A stretch of 64,000 nucleotides of DNA from Variovorax sp. WS11. Lineage in GTDB: Bacteria; Pseudomonadota; Gammaproteobacteria; Burkholderiales; Burkholderiaceae_C. Under the pieces are notes generated by a model that ran no database searches, was not told the DNA's origin, and worked only from the letters and a program-made list of their open reading frames with translations. Of the stretch, positions 40,847 through 49,467 are shown piece by piece (the stretch's first letter is position 1; each line of letters begins with the position of its first letter). The position numbers were made by a program, and so were the translations under genes. The stretch is from the NCBI RefSeq assembly GCF_010499245.1, contig NZ_JAAGOW010000001.1:1860001-1924000 (forward strand), given 5' to 3'.

Positions 40847-41629
40847 CTATTTCGCCGCGGTTCGGCGAACCCAGCCGGCGAGGCGCGACCACCAGCCCTC
40901 GGCCACCGGCGCCGCGAGCGCCAGGGTGCCGGGCTTCGTCGCGGCCTGCAGCTGGATTGCCAGCCGCGTGGCGGCTTCGAGGTACAGGCCCTGGTACTCG
41001 GAGCGCGGGTCGTCCACGCCCAGCGGCGTGCCGGAGAGCACCGAGAACACGCCGCCGGCGGTGCGCAGCGCGATGCGGCCGGGCTCGGGCGCGATCGCCA
41101 GCGGCTGCTGCACGGCCCATTCGTCGTGGACCGCGCGCACGGCCGCCAGCCGCGTGTCCGAGAGCTCGCCCAGCACGCGCGCGCACAGCTGCGGCCGCTG
41201 CTCGAGGGTGATCACGTTCCAGGTCTGGATCAGGCCGAACATGGGCTCGAAGGGCTCGTCGCCGGGCTCCAGCAGCACGTCGTAGGCGCTGGCCCAGTCG
41301 GCCTCGCTGGCGGCCATCCAGCCGCGCCACAGCTTGTCGTGCAGGCACTTGTCGAGCAGCACGCCGAGCAGGCGGCCCTCATGCAGCACGCTCACCAGGC
41401 GGCCCGGCGCCCAGCGGGCAGGGAAGGCGCGCGCGGCCACGGCCTCGCGCCGGCGGGCCAGCTCGGTGAGCGGCAGCAACAGGCTGGCGTCGGAAGCGCG
41501 CGAGGGCGCGGGTTCGGCACCGGCCGGCACCAGGGCCTCGCCCGCCGCGGCATCGCCGGCGCCGGCGAGGGTGCTGCGGATCAGGCTGAGCGGGGGCCAG
41601 AGGTCGGCCTTGAGCTGGGTGTCCTGCAT
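40847..41629 (-). CDS. Unrecognised T6SS-cluster protein
   Basis: A 260-residue protein I cannot place in a family. It is alpha/beta in character, with LLLPLTELARRREAVAARAF near residue 50, APGRLVSVLHEGRLLGVLLD, a Trp-rich block (LWRGWMAASEADWASAYDVL), then DEPFEPMFGLIQTWNVITLE and RTAGGVFSVLSGTPLGVDDP. The C-terminus (WWSRLAGWVRRTAAK) is amphipathic and basic and could touch the membrane. It lacks a signal peptide. It is placed between the hcp-like gene and the MltA lipoprotein in the core operon (17-base gap to mltA), so it is probably a conserved accessory of this T6SS type. Confidence 0.7.
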   Translation of the reverse strand: MQDTQLKADLWPPLSLIRSTLAGAGDAAAGEALVPAGAEPAPSRASDASLLLPLTELARRREAVAARAFPARWAPGRLVSVLHEGRLLGVLLDKCLHDKLWRGWMAASEADWASAYDVLLEPGDEPFEPMFGLIQTWNVITLEQRPQLCARVLGELSDTRLAAVRAVHDEWAVQQPLAIAPEPGRIALRTAGGVFSVLSGTPLGVDDPRSEYQGLYLEAATRLAIQLQAATKPGTLALAAPVAEGWWSRLAGWVRRTAAK

Positions 41630-41646
41630 TGCGCTTGTCGCTGAAC

Positions 41647-43290
41647 TCAGTCGTCGACGCAGGCGTCCTCTTGCGGCACCAGGCACTGCGGCAGATCCGC
41701 GCCCACCGCCGCGCCGCGCGTGCGGATCGTGGAGGTGGTGGCCGCCGCCACCGCCAGGCCGCGCGGCAACAGGATCCAGAGCTGCCCGCGCTCCTTCATG
41801 CGCCGCGCCTGGGTCGCGGCCTGCTGGCCGTTGCCGAAGAAGTAGTCGGCGCGCACCGCGCCGCGGATGGCGCCGCCGGTGTCCTGCGCGATGGTGAGGC
41901 GCTGCATCGGCGCGCCGCTGTCGGGCGTGCGCGTCGAGACGAACACCGGGTAGCCCAGCGGCGTGGCGCGCGGGTCGACCGCGATCGAGCGGCCGGCCTG
42001 CAAGGGCACGCCGAAGGCGCCCACCGGGCCGCCGGAGGCGCCGATGGCTTCCTTGAAGAAGACGTAGCTCGGGTCCTTGATGCCGGAGCCGAGCACCGGG
42101 CTGGTGGCACGCCGGCCCGGCACCACCACCGCGCCGCTGGCCGCGGGCAGGGCCAGCGTGAAGCCGCGGGTGCGGATCACCGCGCCGTCGGTGACCTCGT
42201 CGTCGCCGTCGTCCAGCTCGAGCTCCACGCCGAGGCCGCGCGTCTTCACCCGGCTGAGCGCCTTGCCCGAGGACGACTGCGCGATCGTGGGCCGGAAGGG
42301 CTGGCCGTTCTGCTCGGCATAAGCGACGCGGACGACCTCGCCGCTGGGCAGGCGGATGCGGCCCGAGCCCTGGATCTGCATCTCGTAGAGCGCGGTGGCG
42401 CTGCTCACGAAGGCGAGCACGCGGGCGTTGGGCGCGCCCTTGGTCTCGATCTCCTCGCGCGTGTAGTAAGGCAGGAGGCGCTTGCCCTCGATGCGCAGGC
42501 GGACCTTGCGATCCAGCGTGTCGCGCGTGATGCCCGAGAGGTCGAGCGCGTAGAGGCCCGGCGCGCCCATGTCGCGCGTCGAGAGGCCCTGCTGCACCAC
42601 CACGCTGCGCCCCTCCACGCGCGCGGCCACGGTGCCGCTGCCGGGCGGCAGCTTGCGCGCGTCGGCGAACAGCATGTCTTCGGGCTGGCCGTAGACCGGG
42701 TAGATGTAGGGCGGCGCGTAGTTGCGGCTGCCGGCGATCTCGGGCTCGAAGTAGCCGGTGACCACGCCGTCGGGCCGGCGGTCGTCGTCGCGGATCTGGT
42801 AGGCCGAGAACTCGCGCTCGAAGAAGCCGCGGATGGCCGGGTTGCTCTTCGCGTCCACCGTGGCGGCGCGTTGGCAGATCTGGCGCCACTCGGCGCCGCG
42901 GCCGGTCAGCACCTTGCAGCTGCCGAGGAAGGCCGGCCAGCTCTCGGCGAAGTCGTCGCGGCCCCAGCCGGGCACCGTGTCGAAGCCGACCGCCGTGTAG
43001 GTGGCGAGCTGGGTGGAGAAGGTGCGGGCCTGGCCGGCCACGCTGGCGCCGCCGGGCGCGGCGGGGGGCCGCGCGCTCGAGGGCGACGAGGCAGACTCGG
43101 TGGCGGCCGGTGCCGGAGCAGGCGCGGGCGCAGCGACCACGGGGGCCGCCGGCGCGGCGCCCGGGCCGGTGCCGGGGCCCGGCATGGCGCCGCAGGCCGC
43201 CAGCAGGGCCGCGCCGATGGCGGCACCGCCCCAGCGTGCGGGCGCGCTGCGCAGCGTCGAAAGAGAGAGGGCGAGGGCTGCTTGTGTCAT
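41647..43290 (-). CDS. mltA: MltA-family lytic transglycosylase lipoprotein with 3D domain
   Basis: A 547-residue lipoprotein (IGAALLAACGAMPG, lipidated Cys33) with a long Ala/Pro linker (about 40-95). The MltA domain follows: GFFEREFSAYQIRD, GVVTGYFEPEIAGSRNYAPP and VRLRIEGKRLLPYYTREEIE, then MQIQGSGRIRLPSGEVVRVA with the catalytic-type Asp region. The C-terminal 3D domain has SIAVDPRATPLGYPVFV and IAQDTGGAIRGAVRADYFFG. MltA cleaves glycan strands with 1,6-anhydro product formation. Inside a T6SS operon it would open the peptidoglycan for the TssJLM channel, as MltE does in enteroaggregative E. coli. It is longer than housekeeping MltA (about 365), with the extra in the linker and an insert before 3D. 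ATG 43290 was chosen. Confidence 0.88.
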   Translation of the reverse strand: MTQAALALSLSTLRSAPARWGGAAIGAALLAACGAMPGPGTGPGAAPAAPVVAAPAPAPAPAATESASSPSSARPPAAPGGASVAGQARTFSTQLATYTAVGFDTVPGWGRDDFAESWPAFLGSCKVLTGRGAEWRQICQRAATVDAKSNPAIRGFFEREFSAYQIRDDDRRPDGVVTGYFEPEIAGSRNYAPPYIYPVYGQPEDMLFADARKLPPGSGTVAARVEGRSVVVQQGLSTRDMGAPGLYALDLSGITRDTLDRKVRLRIEGKRLLPYYTREEIETKGAPNARVLAFVSSATALYEMQIQGSGRIRLPSGEVVRVAYAEQNGQPFRPTIAQSSSGKALSRVKTRGLGVELELDDGDDEVTDGAVIRTRGFTLALPAASGAVVVPGRRATSPVLGSGIKDPSYVFFKEAIGASGGPVGAFGVPLQAGRSIAVDPRATPLGYPVFVSTRTPDSGAPMQRLTIAQDTGGAIRGAVRADYFFGNGQQAATQARRMKERGQLWILLPRGLAVAAATTSTIRTRGAAVGADLPQCLVPQEDACVDD

Positions 43291-43344
43291 GGAGGACTCC
43301 TGATCCGAAGGCAACGGGCGCAAGGGCCCACGGCCTGAAGACGA

Positions 43345-45224
43345 TTACTTCTCGGTGATCTTGAAGAAGGCCGTGCCATAGGCGTCCTTGCAAGGCGTGT
43401 TGGGGGCGCACACGGGCTTGCCCAGCAGCGGCGGCGGGCCGCTGCCGCGTGCGGATTCGAGGGCCGCCAGCACCGGCAGCGGGAACTGCGGGAACACGCC
43501 CTCGCTCTGCATGCCGGAGCCGCCGAAGTCGCGCTCGTGCTCGCTGACCAGCACCGCGAACTGGTTGACGCCGGCCGGCCCGCCCGCGTCCATCGGCCAG
43601 GAGGCGCGCGGCAGCGTGAGGCTCTGGCCGGCGGCGATCTTGTTGTACTTGTCCAGCAGGTTGGGGAAGAGCAGGAACATCTCGCCGCCGCTGGACAGCA
43701 GGTAGACGTAGACGAAGCCCTCGCGCTTGCTGCGCAGCTCGAAGCCCAGCTTGTCCTTGCCGATCGCGACTTCGCTCTTGCGCGGGCTCGCCGCCACCTC
43801 GAAGCCCGGCGCGGCGCCCTCGGCCAGCGACTGCAGCGACTCGGCCGGCGTGCGCCCTGGCGGGGGGCGGCGGTGGTGGGGGCGGCGGTGCGGGCGCCTG
43901 CGCGACTTCGGCCGGCGGCGCCGGCGCGGTGCTCACCGGGCCTGCCGTCATCGGCACCGCTGCCGGCGCGGCCTTGCCACCACCACCATCCGCCGGCCGC
44001 GGCCAGCACAGCCACCGCGGCCACGCCTGCCAGGGCCGCGCCCTTGCCCTTGGCAGATGCCGCGGGTGCGGGTGCGTGCGGCGGCGGGAGCGAACCGCGT
44101 GTCGAGGCGCGCGAGGGCGCGGCCGGGGGCCGGATCACCGTCACCCCGCCATCCAGCGCCAGCGCCTCGCGCAGCGCGGCCATGGACTGCGGGCGCGACT
44201 CGGGCCGCACGCCCAGGCCGGCGTCGATGGCCGCGAGCAGCGCGGGGCTGTAGCGCTGGCGCAGCGCCTCGTTGCCCGAGAGCGGCACGTAGCTGTCGGA
44301 CAAGAGCCGCGCCACCGACGGCGGCGGCGCGCGGCCGCTCACCGCCACGTGCATCACGGCCGCGAGCGCGTAGACGTCGGTCCAGGCGCCCTGCGCCATG
44401 TCGGGCATCTCGGCGTATTGCTCGATCGGCGCGTAGCCGGGCTTGAGGATGACGGTGATGGCCTGCGTCTTGTCGGTGATCACCCGCCGCGCGGCGCCGA
44501 AGTCCAGCACCACCGGCCGGCCCGAGCCCTCGAGCAGGATGATGTTGTCGGGCGCGATGTCGCGGTGGTAGCAGTGGGCCGCGTGCATCACCGACAGCGC
44601 CTGCGTCACGCCGTCCATGATGTGCAGCAGCCAGCCCTCGGCGGCGCCGCCCGGCAGCGCGTGCAGCGCCTGGCGCAGGGTGTCGCCGCGGTAGAAGGGC
44701 ATCACCATGTAGGTGGTGCCGCGCTCCTGCCAGAAGCGGTAGACCTTGAGCAGCGAGGGATGGTCGAACTGGGCCAGCAGCCGCGCCTCGTTGATGAAGC
44801 TGCGCATGCCCAGGTCGAAGGTCTCGCGGTGCCGCTCCGACAGCGGGGTGACGGTGCCGTCGCCCTGGCGGGTGGACAGCGAGCTGGGCAGGTACTCCTT
44901 GATCGCGACCACGCGCTCCAGCGTCGGGTCCCAGGCCTCGTAGACCACGCCGAAGCCGCCCTGGCCGACGATGCGCGTGACCTCGAACTCGGCGAGCCGG
45001 CTGCCGATGGGGAGCAGGCCGGCCTGCTCGTTGCTGATCGATGTCGTGCGCGAGGCGGCCGCCAGGGTCGGCGTCTGGCTGGGCGGCACGGTGGGGCCGC
45101 CGCCGGTGATGATGGTCGCGCCCTCGTCCGGCGTGGGCGCGGCGGACGGGCGGCCGGTGATGACCTGCGTCGGGTCGTCGTCGCCGGGCGGCACGGGTCG
45201 CGAGGAGGGGTTTTGCTCGCTCAT
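43345..45224 (-). pseudogene. ppkA: PpkA-type Ser/Thr kinase with DUF4384 tail, two frame breaks
   Basis: The ATG at 45224 overlaps the tagF stop. A kinase domain (residues 80-345) is intact: GQGGFG (87-92), VAIKEYLP (Lys109), HRDIAPDN (220-227) and DFGAAR (241-246). A membrane helix follows (GAALAGVAAVAVLAAAGG, 394-412) with W-W-W-W. After it the frame turns to Arg/Ser-rich nonsense. Two +1 changes restore sense: near 43975-43990 (TGG/GGT run) to a proline linker (STAPAPPAEVAQAPAPPPP), then near 43870-43885 (CCGCCCCCCGCC) to GRTPAESLQSLAEGAAPGFE and a DUF4384 domain (VYVYLLSSGGEMFLLFPNLL) ending at 43345. Rejoined it is a normal PpkA of about 625 residues that phosphorylates the FHA protein. 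Errors in sequencing of these runs are as likely as true decay. Confidence 0.85.
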
Positions 45225-45865
45225 GGCCCCGCCTCCTGGCGCACACCCGGCTCGGTGCCGAAGCCGAACAGCGACTCGAACTGCTCGTCCTGGGGCAAGC
45301 CATGGCTGGTCATGCCGAGACCGCGCTCGGCGCCGGGATCGGTGAACCACAGCGAGTGGCCGACCTCCGGCAGTGCCAGCGGCGGGTGCTCGCCGGTGTC
45401 TTCCTCGGCCGCGTCGCCGGCGAACAGCTCCTGGAGCCGCGCATCGAAACGCTCCGCATCGAGGTCATGCTCCAGCCCCTCGAGCGCGGCCTGGGCGGCC
45501 AGGGTCCACCAGCGCCGCGTGCGCGCCAACACCTCGCCCTGCAGCTCGGTGCGCGAAGAGACCAGCTCAGCCGTCAGAGTCAATGGGAAGTAGCGCCCGA
45601 CACCGTCGACCGAAGGCATCAGGACGCCGAGCCAGCTGCGCCCGTCGATCACGCCTTCGCTCAGCACGAAGCACCACAGCGGCGCCCTGAGGTAGCGCTC
45701 GGTCCAGTCGCTGCGCCGCGCGCGCAGCTTGGCCAGGCCGTTCTGCAGCCAGCGGTCCCAAGGTTCGCGGAACAGCTCCGGCATGCGGCGCTGGGCGAAG
45801 TCGCCCATGCCGGGCAGCTTGCCGAACCAGCCCGGGGCGGTGGTCGAGCCGTCATCCTCAGTCAC
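45221..45865 (-). CDS. tagF: T6SS post-translational repressor TagF
   Basis: A 214-residue TagF/ImpM protein. The N-terminal blocks PGWFGKLPGMGDFAQRRMP, EPWDRWLQNGLAKLR and WTERYLRAPLWCFVLSEGVI are typical, and VLMPSVDGVGRYFPLTL is the family signature. TagF blocks T6SS assembly through the FHA protein, independently of PpkA. The start is GTG 45865, which follows GGAGG and overlaps the tssM stop (GTGA). Its stop in turn overlaps ppkA, so tssM-tagF-ppkA are coupled. It is a standalone TagF, not fused to PppA. Confidence 0.92.
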   Translation of the reverse strand: MTEDDGSTTAPGWFGKLPGMGDFAQRRMPELFREPWDRWLQNGLAKLRARRSDWTERYLRAPLWCFVLSEGVIDGRSWLGVLMPSVDGVGRYFPLTLTAELVSSRTELQGEVLARTRRWWTLAAQAALEGLEHDLDAERFDARLQELFAGDAAEEDTGEHPPLALPEVGHSLWFTDPGAERGLGMTSHGLPQDEQFESLFGFGTEPGVRQEAGP

Positions 45866-48800
45866 AAGCCCTCCGGGCAAGCGAACTCGCGCAGTTCACG
45901 CAGGCGAATCGGATGCTGCACGCTGTTGGTCGTGACCTCGAAGCGGGTCTTGCGCGCGCCGATCTGGAAGGTGATGAAGAACTTCTCAGGCGCGTCGCCG
46001 GCTTCGAGCTGGCCCTCGTCGAGCACGCGGAACAGGGCCCAGGGCCCGTCGACCGCCGTGCCCGAGGGCCCGCTGGCCGAGGGCGGGCTGACCTGCACCC
46101 GCACCTGGTTGGTGCCTTTGGGGCCGGGCCACTGCACGGCCATCGGCACCACCGGGCCGTGCGCGTACTTCACCAGCTGGCCGTCGACGTCGAGGATGAA
46201 CTGGGTGATGCCCGCATCCATCTCCACCGGCCTGAAGTCCAGCCGCATGGCGGGCGTGCGGCCGGCGGCGCGGAAGAAGATCTCCTTGATGCGCGCGGCG
46301 CGCTCGAACTGCGCGATGGCCTGTGCCGTGATCGCGCCCTGCTCGGCCACCGGCTTGTAGCGCCAGGGCCGGGTGCTGGTGTCGACCAGCGCGGCCAGGC
46401 GCTTCTGGAAGAACTCGTCCATCAGGCCGCCGGGGCCGAACATCTGGCCAAAGTCCTCGGGCAGCACGTCGCGCTTGCTGCTGTTGACGAAGGGATAGCG
46501 CCCGGCGATCGCGCTCTTGCAGAACTCGGTGACCGGACGCAGGTCCAGGCTCAGGCTGCCGCGCTCGGCCACGCGGGCCTGGGTGGCGCCGGACTGGCTG
46601 AGGTTCTCGACCATCGAGCGCACCGGCTCGGGCAGGCGGCCGGCATCGGACTTGAGCTTGCCCGCGACGTCGCCGGGGGGCGGCGAGCTGCGGTTCTTGA
46701 CCGCGGTGTCGACCGCCGTCAGATACACGTAGACCTCGTTGAAGAGCTTGAGCGTGTCGTCGATGGGCGCCGGGCCGCCCGGCGTGGGCGAGCTGACCAG
46801 GCGGCGCAGGTCGGCGAAACGGTCGTCGACGATGCTCTCGATGCGCTTGCCCGCGGCCACCTGCTTGTTGGGGTCGCCGCCGAACAGCTCCTCCAGGCCC
46901 TTGCGGGTGTTGCGCACCGTCTCGCTGGCCTTGGTGACCACGTCCTTGCCCTGCTGCTCGGCCGGCGTCAGCGTGGTCTCCTTGACCACCGCGCGCAGGA
47001 AGCTCGCGAGCGGCGAGCCCACGCCCGAGAGGATGCGCGCGTTCTCGATGTTCTTCTCGAGGCCGGTGGCGCGCACCAGGCGCACGTCGGCCAGCAGGGC
47101 CTCCCACACCTTCGCGTATTCCTCGAGGTAGAGCCGGCGCACGCGGTCGGTCAGCGCGCCCAGGGCGGCGGCGTCGCGCAGCCGGTCGGCCGCGCCGCGC
47201 TCCTGGCCCAGCACCCACGGGTCCTCGGTGGCCAGCAGGCCGGTGACCACGGTCACCTCGTTCTGGAAGCGCTTATGGTAGCCGTCGTAGGTGAACATGC
47301 CGGGCACGCCATCGGCGAGCGGCTTGCCGCTGGCGCGCTCGAAGACCAGCGGGCCGGCCGGGCCCGCGGCCGCGGCGACGCTGAAGGGCGGGATGTCCTT
47401 GCCCAGGCGCTGGCGCTTCAGGCGGCTGAAGACGCGCTGCTCCAGCGGGTAGCTGGCGAGCACGGCGCGCACGTTGCGCACCAGCGCCTCGTCCATCTTG
47501 AGCGGCGAGCGCGGCGGGCCCTGGGCGATGAGCACGTCGAGCTGGTCCTCGAGCAGCTTGCGCTGGTCCTCGGGGATGCCGCGGTCGAGGTTGCGCGCCC
47601 AGTCGAGGGTGATCCAGGCCTTCAGGGCTTCGGGGTCGAAGCGGTCGGGCTGGTGCAGCATCAGGTAGGTCTTGAGCGCCTCGTAGGTGAACTCGAGGTT
47701 GTCCTTCTGCGCGGTGCGCAGCTGGTCCTCGATGCGCTTGGCCAGCTGCGGCAGGAAGACCTCGTTGAGCGCGCGCTGATGCGACAGCATGGCGGCGGCG
47801 TCCAGCTTGTTGCCCTGGTAGAGGCCGAGCGTCATCGACAGGGGCTCGTCGCCCTCGCGGTTCTCGGGCACCTTCCAGATGTTGCGCAGGCCCTGCAGCA
47901 CCGGCGCCACCTCGACCAGGTTCTGCACCCGCGCCGGCAGCGCGGCGAGCTGCTGGCGCGCGGGCGCGATGCGCGCATCGACGGCCTTCAGGTACTCGAG
48001 GTTGCGCCAGCCGCTCCAGCCCCAGCCAGCCAGCAGGGCGAGCGTGACCAGCGTCATCGCCGCCAGCGCGGCGACGCGCAGCCCATGGCGGCGGCGCTCC
48101 AGCTTGACGTCGGCGCCGGCCAGGCGCTGCTCTGGGAAGACCACGTCGCGCAGCAGCGAGGTGAGGAAGTAGCTGCGCCCGCTGCTCTTCTGCGGCGGCA
48201 GGATCGCGCGCTCCAGCCCGAAGCTGCGCGAGAGCGCGCCCATCACGCGGTCGATCGGGCTGCCCTCCTGCGTGCCGCTGGTGAAGTAGACGCCGCGCAC
48301 CCAGGGCGGCTGGGTGAAGCGCGAGCCGGTGAAGACCTGCTCCAGCAGGTCCGCGAGCAGCGGCTCGATGGAGCCGAACTGGGCCGGGAAGCCGAAGATC
48401 GCGGCGCGCCGGGTGCCGTCGGTCTCGCGCTGCATGCGCTGGATCAGCGCGTCGTTGACGCGCCCGTGCAGCAGGCCGAACTCGCGATGGAAGGCGGCGG
48501 TGAGGCCCTTCTCGTCGACCACCGCGCCCTCCTCGGCCGGGAGCGTGAAGCCGAAGACCTGCGCGCGCTGCTCCTTGCCGAGGTCCGCGAAATACTCGCC
48601 GAAGCCGTAGAGCAGGTCGCTCTTGGTGACCAGCACATAGACCGGCAGCCGGGTGGCGAGCTTGGCGTCGAGCTCCAGCAGGCGCGCGCGGATCGAGGCC
48701 GCGAGCGTGCTGCGCTGCTCGGCGTTGTGCGACAGCAAATCCTGCACGCTGACGGTGAGGAACACGCCGTTGAGCGGGCGCCGCGGGCGCACCTTCTTGA

Positions 48801-49467
48801 GCAGGCCGAGGAAGCTCTCCCACGCGCCCTTGTCCTCGGTCTGGTGGCTGTCCTGGGTGGTGTAGCGGCCGGCGGTGTCGATGAGCACCGCGTCGTCGGT
48901 GAACCACCAGTCGCAGTTGCGCGTGCCGCCGATGCCGCGGATGGCGCCGGGGCCGAACTTCTCGGCCAGCGGGAAGGAGAGGCCCGAGTTGACCAGCGCG
49001 GTGGTCTTGCCCGCGCCCGGCGCGCCGATGAAGACGTACCAGGGCAGGTCGTAGAGATAGCTGCCGCCCGAGAGCGAAAGCCAGTCGCGCCAGCCCGGCT
49101 TGCGGCCGGCGGCGTGCAGGCGCATCTTCTTGAGGGTGGCGACGGCATCGGTGAAGCGTGCGTCCAGCACCTTGCGCTCGCCGCCGTCCTCGCCTGCGGC
49201 AGCCGGCGCGGCGGGCGCCCTCATCAGCCCGTCGGTGAGGTGCTGGCTCGCCTTGCGCACGCGCCAGCGGCGCCAGGCGGCGCGCAGCAGCACCAGCAGC
49301 ACGATCGCGCCGATCAGCACCGCGCGCGAGAGCTCGCTGTCCAGCGGGACCAGCTCGCCGATGCGCACCAGCGGGCCGATCCACCAGATCAGCAGCGCGA
49401 CGACGATGAGCGCCAGCAGCGTCAGCAGCACGGGATGGAACAGCCATCCGAAGAGCTTCTTGATCAT
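45862..49467 (-). CDS. tssM: T6SS inner-membrane core protein TssM (IcmF)
   Basis: A 1201-residue membrane protein. Membrane helices lie at about 11-29, 48-62 and 463-484. Between the second and third is the cytoplasmic GTPase-like domain with Walker A FIGAPGAGKTTALVNSG (148-155), DTAGRYTTQDS (197-200 as G3), LNGVFLTVSVQDLL and TKSDLLYGFGEYF (281-284). The large periplasmic part follows, with IcmF-related helices and a C-terminal beta domain (FRPVEMDAGITQFILDVDGQ, VPMAVQWPGPKGTNQVRVQ). It links TssL in the inner membrane to TssJ. The ATG overlaps the tssL stop (ATGA). Length is normal (1100-1300). Confidence 0.96.
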   Translation of the reverse strand: MIKKLFGWLFHPVLLTLLALIVVALLIWWIGPLVRIGELVPLDSELSRAVLIGAIVLLVLLRAAWRRWRVRKASQHLTDGLMRAPAAPAAAGEDGGERKVLDARFTDAVATLKKMRLHAAGRKPGWRDWLSLSGGSYLYDLPWYVFIGAPGAGKTTALVNSGLSFPLAEKFGPGAIRGIGGTRNCDWWFTDDAVLIDTAGRYTTQDSHQTEDKGAWESFLGLLKKVRPRRPLNGVFLTVSVQDLLSHNAEQRSTLAASIRARLLELDAKLATRLPVYVLVTKSDLLYGFGEYFADLGKEQRAQVFGFTLPAEEGAVVDEKGLTAAFHREFGLLHGRVNDALIQRMQRETDGTRRAAIFGFPAQFGSIEPLLADLLEQVFTGSRFTQPPWVRGVYFTSGTQEGSPIDRVMGALSRSFGLERAILPPQKSSGRSYFLTSLLRDVVFPEQRLAGADVKLERRRHGLRVAALAAMTLVTLALLAGWGWSGWRNLEYLKAVDARIAPARQQLAALPARVQNLVEVAPVLQGLRNIWKVPENREGDEPLSMTLGLYQGNKLDAAAMLSHQRALNEVFLPQLAKRIEDQLRTAQKDNLEFTYEALKTYLMLHQPDRFDPEALKAWITLDWARNLDRGIPEDQRKLLEDQLDVLIAQGPPRSPLKMDEALVRNVRAVLASYPLEQRVFSRLKRQRLGKDIPPFSVAAAAGPAGPLVFERASGKPLADGVPGMFTYDGYHKRFQNEVTVVTGLLATEDPWVLGQERGAADRLRDAAALGALTDRVRRLYLEEYAKVWEALLADVRLVRATGLEKNIENARILSGVGSPLASFLRAVVKETTLTPAEQQGKDVVTKASETVRNTRKGLEELFGGDPNKQVAAGKRIESIVDDRFADLRRLVSSPTPGGPAPIDDTLKLFNEVYVYLTAVDTAVKNRSSPPPGDVAGKLKSDAGRLPEPVRSMVENLSQSGATQARVAERGSLSLDLRPVTEFCKSAIAGRYPFVNSSKRDVLPEDFGQMFGPGGLMDEFFQKRLAALVDTSTRPWRYKPVAEQGAITAQAIAQFERAARIKEIFFRAAGRTPAMRLDFRPVEMDAGITQFILDVDGQLVKYAHGPVVPMAVQWPGPKGTNQVRVQVSPPSASGPSGTAVDGPWALFRVLDEGQLEAGDAPEKFFITFQIGARKTRFEVTTNSVQHPIRLRELREFACPEGL

